The position numbers were made by a program, and so were the translations under genes. Positions 48,534-58,900 of a DNA stretch of 64,000 nucleotides are shown here, in pieces. The notes beneath the pieces are model-generated. The model made no database searches and was not told where the DNA came from. It saw only the letters and a program-made list of their open reading frames with translations. Every line of letters begins with the position of its first letter. Position 1 is the stretch's first letter. The DNA comes from Xiphias gladius. Lineage: Eukaryota > Chordata > Actinopteri > Istiophoriformes > Xiphiidae. The stretch covers positions 10,403,501-10,467,500 of the forward strand of contig NC_053420.1 in assembly GCF_016859285.1 (NCBI RefSeq). The letters are read 5' to 3'.

Positions 48534-49874
48534 AGCCAGACGGAGACACTACCTCATCCTCCCTCCATCTCTACATAGTTCAGTTCCCAAGAGCTACGAG
48601 TCACCTCCCAGCCAGGTGCCAGAGTGCAGAGATGCTACCACTGACCAAACAATGCAAATGACCCCTTTAGCTGTACACAAATATACTCCTCTCAGCAGCA
48701 ACAGAGATTTCATTTGATCTCATCATTCATTCTCAATCATTTTTTTAATCAGCTAAGATTCTATAGGAAATCTGACTTCGATTAATCCGTCAGTCATGCC
48801 CACCAATTACAATTACGTGAGTCCTCTGGTAGTATTTACAGACATGACCGCAGCGATAGCGCTCGTTGCCACTGATGTAGCTACTGATATAAGAAGGACA
48901 AGATAATTGTACCTCAAGACTTAACAATAGTTGTCAGCCAACCGTTGCCTACTGCGTTAGAGATTTTCTGAGCCTTGACAACAAAAGAGGGGATAAAAAC
49001 CGGGTTTGCAAATGGCTTTGTTGGCTCCTTTACCTCCTCTTGACTGTTCCTCCTCCCATTTGACTAATTTTCCTCTCGGATACTCAGACACACACCTATA
49101 ATTACAGCACAAAGTGTACTTGTTCTCTCTCTCTCTCTCTCTCTCTCTCTCCGGCCCTCTCTAATCTTTTCTCTTTGCAAGAACAAGGCCGAGGAATGCA
49201 GGATGAAAAACATATGCACTATTCAGTCACTAGCAGGTAGTTAAATTTTTTCATCCTTTTTAGAGGTTGCCACCATACCCACATTTGGTGGATTTTTAGG
49301 CAGCAGGTAAGGTCTAACTGCAAGAAACACTTATGCCAGCAGTTAACAACCTTTCCTTTTAGTATTCTTGCTGTACCGTCACTTCAGGGAGGGAAATTGT
49401 TTGGAAAATGCTCTAGTAAGAATTAATGCAGGATAGATGTTGTGTGAGGGGATTTCTACAATGACAGCCACTGTGCTTTATGCCAGGTAAGAAAACAGCA
49501 CCCAAATGTCAAACTTCTTGCTAGGCTGTTGCAGGAAAGGTTTCCTGGTCAGCTGTATGCCAGTTTATACCAGTGGGTATGCTCTCACTGCTGCTATTTT
49601 CCAAATTACTGGAAAGAATCTTATGATTATTGCAAAAAGATGAAGAGTGCTGTGAGGAGAATGTGAATACGTTGTAGTCAGTTTACGGGAACGGTAGTCA
49701 ACAGAACAAAATGCAATCATGCAGCTTTCTAAATTTCTCCAAATGAACTCCAAATTATCACACAAATGTGAAAACTAACCTCCAGGTCATTGAAGAAGAG
49801 TCGTGAGTCGGCCAGGTTGAAGATCATCTCCTCCATCCACAAACCAAGAGAAACTGCCTTTGAGGAGTCCTGAT

Positions 49875-49954
<80 letters not shown>

Positions 49955-52900
49955 TAAAATTAATAGCGTCACACACAAATCACACTGTTAAGAACAAGGA
50001 CTGAACATCCTCTTCGAGGCTTAAAGGTTGCTGTGTACTCTTCTGTGTTTGTTATACGGACCTAAATGTGTGTCTTAGCGTGGATGTACTATATGTATTT
50101 ATGTCTTGAGGCATGTTTGGTGGTGTACGATATATACTGTGGAAATAAACTTCCCCTCAGGCACAGTTAAGACTCTTATCTCTCTTTCAATCAGAGTCAT
50201 ATTCACTTTTAAAGGAAAGAAAATTGGTTTGACCTAGTTACTCAGACCTAGTTGTGTAAGAACAAAAGCTTCAGGGGCTGCACCCTTGATATAGTTAATA
50301 AAAATAAAATCATGAGCTCAGGCCGAGATTGATGGCCTCAGAGGTTTGGTATTTAGAGAATAATCGGTTAAATCAGATTACTGAACGTCATTACTCTTGT
50401 CATTATTCTCGCCTTGTCAGTGCAGCTGCCTGTGTGTCTGTCTGAACTGCCCTCCTTTTACTTTCTCTGCAACCTCATCAACTGGACTGACATAAACAGG
50501 TTTCGGGGAGAGGCAAGTGTGAATATTTATCTGTCAGTCAAACGCTCTGCTAAACTTTACTGTCTCTTCTGAATTATTTATTCTGGCTTCTTTTCACTTT
50601 TCCCCTTTGCTCTCCACTGGTCCTTTTCCAGATTCCTTCCAGTGAATTCAGCACAGACTCATTATATTAAATTCATTCAATTAACTGCTGACTCTTACAT
50701 TAAACTCTGTGAAAAACCCTCATTGTAGGAACACCTTTTCATTAAACTCATGACCAGTCCATGCATTCAGTTATCTCAAGGCTTAAGCAACCGTATCAGT
50801 GTTTTTGCACATTTTACCTCCTGAACCACAAATGCTTTTTTGATGACCAACGGTTTTCATCAGTCTACCGAGCGAAGATAATGCATCTAATGTACCGATA
50901 ACACTAGAGCCTACAGCCATGGTATTGACTCTGTGAGGCTAAACAGCAGTGTGTTGAACTAAATGCTAATGCTCACCATGCTAACATGCTCACGTTTAGC
51001 AGCCATAATGTTTACCGAGCTAATCGTTGTACAGTAGTTTATCTTGTAAGCAGGCTACCATTTGTGAACTTGCAACTAGGCACAAAGTACACATGAGAAT
51101 TGTCATTGTCATTAGTCATTAGTTGTCATTAGTTCTCCCAGTATTTGATCATAAACCAAAGTACTGGACAAATTCAAATTTTGTCCTGATGATGGCACAA
51201 CAGGAAAAGTGAATGGATCGCCAAAGTTAGTACTAGAGATGATTGATCAACAGAAAATAAATAGGCAACTATTTAGATAATTGATTAATGGTTTGAGTCC
51301 TTTTTCAAGCAAAAATGCCAGACATCTGGCTAGGGCTTCTTAAATGTAAATGATTGCCGTTTTCCTTTGTCATGTAAATTGTCTCTCTTATAGACAACAC
51401 AATGAATCTAGAAAATAATCAGCAGATTATTTGATAATGACTGAAAATGTTAGTTACAGCCCTATTTATTACAATTCATCTTATTGGCACCATTAAAGTC
51501 GGTACCAAATATTATGTGAATCCAATGCCATCACTAGGACCATGTCAATAATGTGGCTAAAAATAAATACAGACTTCATGTTAACTGTAATAGATTACAC
51601 AGATCTACCGAGTTTCAAGCGTCTGCTAATTAATTTCCATAATGGGAAATTAATGAAATCAATGGCTTCCTTGGATGGTGGGAATAAAAAAATGACAAAA
51701 AACACCAAGTCTATATGATTTATTGTAAATGGCTAAAACAGGCTGGAATGATTCTTAAAAAAATGTTTCCTCTACTTTTTTTCTCTTGCATAAGTGCAGT
51801 AAAAAAAATGATAATGTATTGCAGATTTCAGCGGAATTCGCCTAGTCTGTCATTTCAGAAAAAAGGGCAGGTATCTCTGATATATTGTCCTCTTTGTTGA
51901 TGTTGGTCTCTAACCTCCTTCACCTTCTTTAGGCATTTTCTCTCTCTCTATCAGCACCTCCACTCAGCCTCTCTTCTCTTTTCCTCTTGTATGGAAAAAA
52001 TCAGACAAATAAGCGGGTTTTGCATTACACCGACTTCAGTTTTGTTTCCTAATAACAAAAATCATCACCTGGATAAACTCATAAATCATGATTTGCGAGC
52101 AGTCAGGCTGACAAACAGTGTGGGTGTGCTGTTGTTGAAGACTACAAAAGCAGGTGTGTGTGTGTACGTATGCGTGGCGCATTGTTTTGATGGCAGCGTT
52201 GGCTCATCTCTGACGGCGAGACAGGAGAAGCAGAGGTGTGTCAGCCAAAGGTGAACATCAGATTAGTGCATCTGAAATGACAAGCAGAGCTGTCTCCTGG
52301 CTCAGAATTGGGCTTGATGACACAAGTAGAGAAAATGATGACAACTACAAAATCCTCTCCTCCAAAAAAAAAAGGGTGTAAAGGGAGACAAAAAGGTAAT
52401 TGAGGATGAATGGTGGCAAAAGTTCAATAGGAGGAGTAGGATGACAAGGAGAAAATGACAAGGGACAGCATTCAGAAACACTGTCCAGAAAAAGAAGAGA
52501 TGAATGTAAAGGATGAAGAGGGAGGGGTTAAAGGCTTAAGAGAGGCTTGTTCTGCTTGTCTAATAATTGAAATAATTATCTTTATCCATAGACAAAGGCT
52601 GCTTCTATACAGAGGGACAAACAAAAGCCTCTGTCTGTTAATCTGGGACAAGAATTTAAGAGGAAAGACAAAAAAGGAGGTAGAAGAAAACGAAAAAAAA
52701 AAGCACCCAAAGCATTCAGTTCCCACCTTAACTCTTACGCAGGGGAAGCTTGATATGAAAGACAGAGCTAGGGAAGAAAATTCACACACTCCAGGACGGA
52801 GTGGGGTGCTGTATGATAGATGGGATAATGGAAGACCTGTTACAGCGGAGGGAATCAGCTCCTCATGTGGATCTCCGTTCACCTCTGGCTCACCAAGCTG

Positions 52901-55900
52901 GTGAAAACAACTGTCTTTCAACACATCCATTAGTCTTTCGTGCACACTGGGCCCAGACTTGCCTTTGGGTATAGGTCCAAACATTTGTTTATGATAAGAG
53001 TTTAATAGGCTGACCCTAATGGGAAGAGCCTGGCTGTTAAAACTAGACACAAAGTGGGACACGAAGTGGAGATAATTAATTCCAGAAAAAAATTAATTTT
53101 GTCAGAGCAGGATGGGTTAGCTGCAAACTTGTGAGGAAGAAAAAAAAAAAGAAAAAATGTTGTTAGCCTGTAAGCTGTCTTGACACTTTAGACTGTTAAT
53201 CTGTTTTTCTGCTGTCACTCATTCTATTCTGCTGCATGTCTGAGTTTTGATGTCAGAGCCTCCCTGGATCCAGCAGCGGGGTGTTTGGGTGGTGGGAGGA
53301 ATCAGGAATTTTTGGCACATGAGTCACATTTCAACACATCAACTCTCTTGCTCTCTATCTCTCTCTCTCTCTCTCTCTCGCTGGCTCTTTCTCCCTTTTT
53401 CTCTTCACCCCCCCCTCTTTGTGGCAGAAAAGAAAGAAAAAGAAACAACGACATGCATGGCCTGCCAGGGGCTGAACCGATCAGAAACGGTGCTCTCAAA
53501 CTCCCATCAGCCTTGTGTCAACCCGCAGGGGGACCGTGAGAATTCAAAACACAGATAACTGGCCAAAAACAAGAAACACACCGCTGTCCGCCCCATCGTC
53601 AGCTGCTGGTCTGTTATGTAAAGGTCCTGCTGGCTGTCAATCACGCTGCAGGATGCCGGGGTAGCTAAACAACCCCTGCGCATTATGAAAAGAAACAAGA
53701 GGGCAGAAAGGCAAAACAGCCAGCGTGTGAAAATGCTCAGGGATGAGACCCAAAGGTTGTGGACTCAGCTCAGGCAGCGAAACCTTTGACTGTTTGTCAA
53801 ATAAGCACTTGATCACTGAAACAAAGGGTGTACTGACTGTAGCAAGATTGCACTGGTTTGTTGATGTGAGGATTTTGTGGTAAACTTTACCTACCTACCC
53901 ACCGCATAATTAACTGTTGTCAGAGTGTGATGAGCTCCAGCACGTACGTCTTACAGTAAATGACAATGGGAGGGGTTGTATCGCTGTACCTTGCCAAATC
54001 GTGAGGAGAAGGTTCCCGTGAGGAGCGAATGGAAAATGATGATGGTTTCATCCAGGTCCCAGATAAACACTCGCTGCAGTGAAATAACAGATATGTAATG
54101 TTAACCTCATGAAAGTTTATGTGTGTGTGTCTGAGAGAGAGAAAGACAAATATTGCAGAGTAATACTGATAATTTTCAACACTGTGTGAGTGTGTGTTTA
54201 CCTCTATATCAGAGTCCAGAGGTGGAGCGGGGTCACTGACTCTTTTCCTCCCCCTCAACTTCCCATCTGACCCCCTCCGTGCTGCAACCCCCTCTTCTTT
54301 ACCTGGTGTGGGGGGGCTGGGCGGTGGGTGGTACTCGCCTAAAACACACCCACATACAACAAAGTTGCTCATCAGGCTTTATAAAACAACATTTATTTTT
54401 ATTTATTTTTATTTTTTTTACGATTCAGGCTTACATTCATTAAATCTAGAGCATGTTAGTCACAAGCCATACCAGGGACTAAAAGTTATACAGATATCTC
54501 AATTTCTGCCGTGACAATTTTGACAGTGCACAAAACTGTGTATATGTACGCTGTAATTTTGCTGCCTTGCTAGGAACTTAAATGACTACTACAAAATTAA
54601 CGACGGGGGAAAAATCAAAACGGTGAAATTTAGAAAACCCGGTAAGAGGTAACAGATGTTTGTGTTTTTTTGATGACCCACATAGCATGTTATATTATAA
54701 TAATTTACAAAAAAACCTTTCTGTAATTTAAGGTTTCATGCAACATACTTTTAAAATTTCTATTCAACATATTGATAAATAAAAAAAAATTCTTTTTGTT
54801 TAAATTTGTTTGTGTGTGTATCTGTGTACAGTATGTTGGCTTGTTGTGTACTAATGCATGGCTTCCCCTTGTCAGCCCCTGTAAATTCCAGTTGTTTCGA
54901 TGGCTCAGTGTAAATGTGATACCCTGGAAAGTTTAAAGACAGGTAGGCACTGGTTGTAGACATATGTGGTAAGATTTTTGTCCATAACAAAGAAACAAAG
55001 AAATAACCAACTAGACAGCCTATAAACCATAAAGCTCCAAATAAATAGGACACATGGTTCATTAATCCTCACCCGTATGTGACTCTGGGCTCTGATTGGG
55101 CAGCATGACGGGGTGTTCTGGGTGCTGATAGGCTAATGGCGCTGTGATGGCAGCAGGGCTGATGTTGCTGCTGGTTAGGTAGGGGCTGTTGTAGTGATGT
55201 GAGTTATAATACGGGGAGTACTGACTCTGACTGTAGCTTGAGTACGCCGAGAATTCCTGTCAATACAGAAAACAGTGACATTACAGTTCGTCAGTAACCT
55301 CAGAATATGCGCATTTTCATTCCAAAATTGTGTCCTGCATTAAACAATATTCCTGATGTTAGAGAAGTGACAAGAATTTATAGCCCCAGAGTTCTACAGT
55401 TGTCTTGTCAGTAAAATAAATGTTGAGGTTGAATTACTCACTTGTTGGGTAGGATTGAATGGGGTTGAACTGGAGATTGCATGGGTGCCTTGAAAAATTC
55501 CAGGTGAAATTCCACCACCTGTAAATTATGCAGGATTAAAAAAAACAACACAGTTATAGATTGTAAATTGGTGGGAGATTTGACTGTATTGCATCTTGTG
55601 TGAATCAGCTTCAGATATAATTTTCACAACATCCAATCTGATCTGTGGAACTGTGCGGTGGAAGTAATGAGCAGTAAACTTTGATTCCTTCCTCCATGAC
55701 AGCTCAGTGCTGCAGGAGCTGAGAGGGAGATTTATGTTTGACATAACAATACAGGTGGGAAAGTCTGCCGCTGCTGTGGGAGTCTTCTTAGTCTCATCAA
55801 GCAGAGGCAGGAATGTCTTGCTCCAAGCAATTTCCCCCCACGGTGACGCTGTCTCACCCTGCATCTTCCTGTCAAGTACTGTTTATTTGTCTGATTAATT

Positions 55901-58900
55901 ATTTCTCCTGTAATCTTATCACATCCACCTATGGCACTCAACCACATTTTCAATATCCATTCCATTCCCTCTTGTTGTCTGTTGGCTGGATATCTCAGAA
56001 GGTATCTCAATTTTTTTTTTTTTTTTTTTTTTTTACAGAATTCTGCAGAAGGGCTGGGCAAGAGCCAAGAAAGACCTGATGAACTTTTGACACCAATCGA
56101 GCAAAATGGTTCATTGTGTGTGGCTTCTCATAAAAGGCATATAACTTCCCAACAGCGTCTCGTAGGATTATTAAACTTCGAGAGCTCACTTTGAGCAAAC
56201 AGTAGATGATTTACATCCTGCATTAATCCAACAAAAAGCATAGGGGCGTCTTACTGGTTTCCAGTACTTGGTAGTAAGAACATCATTGAACAGATACTAT
56301 GCCTACTGATTTGCAGTGATGTTTAAACAAGACTGTCTACAGCTAGAGTATGCCAGCAGCTCTTTGAGGCTGTATTTAGGCCCACAGGTGCTTTGAGCTA
56401 AACATATGCCAGCATGCTTACAATGACAATACTTAAGTGCTGATGTTTAGCATGTAAAGTGTTTACCATGTTCACCATCTTAGTTTAGTGTGTTAGCATG
56501 GTAGCATTTGCTAATCAGCCAGACCGACAAACTGCAGCTGAAACCGAAGGGTAATATCATTAGTTTTTAAGGTATCTGGTCACAAACCAAAGTATTAGCA
56601 CTAAATGAAAAGCTAAGGGATCACCGAACTTTGTACAATTAATCATGTGGGGACCTTAAATGTCTATACCAAATTAAATTAATGTCAACCTCATGTTGGC
56701 ACTGGAGGAATAGTCACAAAAGTCATCAGGATTCATCCTCTGGGAACCATGAAAGTCTGTACAACATATCATGGGAATCACTCAGATAGCTGTTGAACTA
56801 TTTCACTCTGGGACAAAGTGGCGGAGCGAGACTGAGACTGAGACAGACTGAGAGACTGAGAGACTGACACTGCCATCTCTGGAATGATACTACTGGTGTG
56901 GCTCAGAATTTTTAAAAGCAGCCACAGCTTGAGCACACGCGGTATATCTAATGTCACATTTCAGGTAAAACATGGGTACATCCAGATATGTAACGCGTTG
57001 ATAAAGGGTCTGTTACTGACAAAACATAGCTTGACCTTTGCTTATTGCGTGCACTCTGATTGGATTATCTATAAACAGAGAGCAGGTCAAAAACATTAGC
57101 AAGTAATTAATTGGTTTCCAAATGTAGTGTTAATGAATGGGTGGTTTTTGCTACGTACAGAAGGAAGGTACAGTTAATATAATGGAGTTTGAGTAATTAC
57201 AGACGATGCTTTGAAAGATGATTTAGCATTCTTTTCTGCGATGGACCTATCCACTCTGTTTTGACTGCTAATTGTACAAAGTTTCCCTTCTGTGATAATA
57301 AAGATTTATTCTCTTCTCCGACATGACCTGTACTGTCCTGGAGTATTTTTAAAGATTCATTTCCTCCAGTCTACCTCCCATCACTTCACCAGTCCACTAC
57401 TGCTCCCCATTTCTTCTTCTCCGCTCCATGGTGCATGACAAACAGGAGAATAATGACTCAATGGAAGAACCACACTGAAACCTCCCCGGACAACACAACA
57501 GTCTTCAAAGCGACTAAAGGAAAAATACAGGAGGTCTCTTGAGTAAACACAAAAAGGCTCCCATAGTCCCCATTTGGTTTTAGTTGTGCACACAGTGTAC
57601 AGTATGTGTTTCGATGGCTTTTTGTGGGGTGTGTGTGTCAGTGGGTGTGCTTCAGTATTGTGTACAGTGTAATGGATGACATGGAAACATTATAAAACCC
57701 TACAAATATTTGGCTGTTGTGGCAGTTTATTACTGTTTGAAGTTTGCAGTTAATGATTTACGCATAAAAATATTCAAACAAATTTATTTTGTTTGGGAAC
57801 AGTGTCCCTCAAACTCAAAATACACTGTTTCAAAAATGCTTGTTGGTTCAACAGTCGTGCTCTAACAGAGCACAGTCAGTGAAAGGTCTGTAGTTTGTAA
57901 AATGTTTCATCAAAAGAGTGTTTACATGAATACATTATTTACATTCCTGTACGATGTCTGAGATCTGAATATTCTCTTAAAGAGGGAGCAATATGGAAAA
58001 CTAGAATCGTCTGGGAAGGACTCAAAAGTCATCCGAGAGGAGTCCGTGGCAGCTTGAGAAAGATCAAGGAGGCCATTCACATCCGATGCTAAAGACAATC
58101 TTTGAACAGGTTATGCACAAGTCCACCTCTCATCACGTGACGAAAGATTCATACTTAGGGGACGTGATGATTAATTGAGTCACTTCTGTGATGGAGGGAG
58201 ATGAGACGCAAATACTCGTTGAGCTGACATTTATCAAACAAGGGTCAGGAATAGAGCTGAGACAACTGATTAATTGATCGGCAGAAAATTGATTGGCAAC
58301 TATTTTGATAATCGAGTAATCGTTTTCCTTTTTTTTTTAAAAGCAAAAATGCCAAATATTCTCTGTTTTCAGTTCCTGAAATATGAAGATTTGATGCTTT
58401 TCTCAGTCATGTATGAAACTGAATATCTCTGGGTTTTGGTCAGAAAAAACAAGCAATCTGAATAAATCAAGTTAAGCTCTGAGAAATAATTTGGCTTTTT
58501 TCATTTATTTGTGAGATTTTATTGACAATTAATTGATTAATTGAGAGAATAGTCTGCAGATAAAGAAAATAATTGCAACTTGCAGCATTTTGCATTTTTT
58601 AGTTCTTTAAGGACTATTAAAGCAGTTAAATCAGCGCTTCACTCACTTCTTGACTTGATGAAATTCGATATTCTAACCTTTTAATTCATGGTATGAATCA
58701 GGATTATACTGTATACTACTACATACTAGTACCAGTCTCTAGTCTACCACTAGTCTACTAGTACATACCAGTTTTTATGATATATCAAGAAAGGGGGTCA
58801 GGTCAACAATACTGAGGAATAATTGTATTTTTATGTTAAAGGATAATTCCACTTTACTAGCTTGAGTCTCATTTTCATAACTTTGGCCCTCAGTTCTATG

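Larger units (their letters stand above)
49870..53989 (-). other. eya2 intron 6
   Basis: A 4.1-kb intron. From its 3' end it holds the (TG)n tract next to the acceptor, family C and A repeats (50930-51545) and a CT microsatellite (53351-53379). The longest open frame of the window (52472-53062, 196 codons, minus) lies here but looks like low-complexity chance. Confidence 0.6.

Noticed and set aside
53920-54372. 150-codon minus frame as a single eya2 exon
   Set aside because: It reads through an intron; acceptor and donor sites define two exons, 53990-54073 and 54202-54338, that match EYA2.
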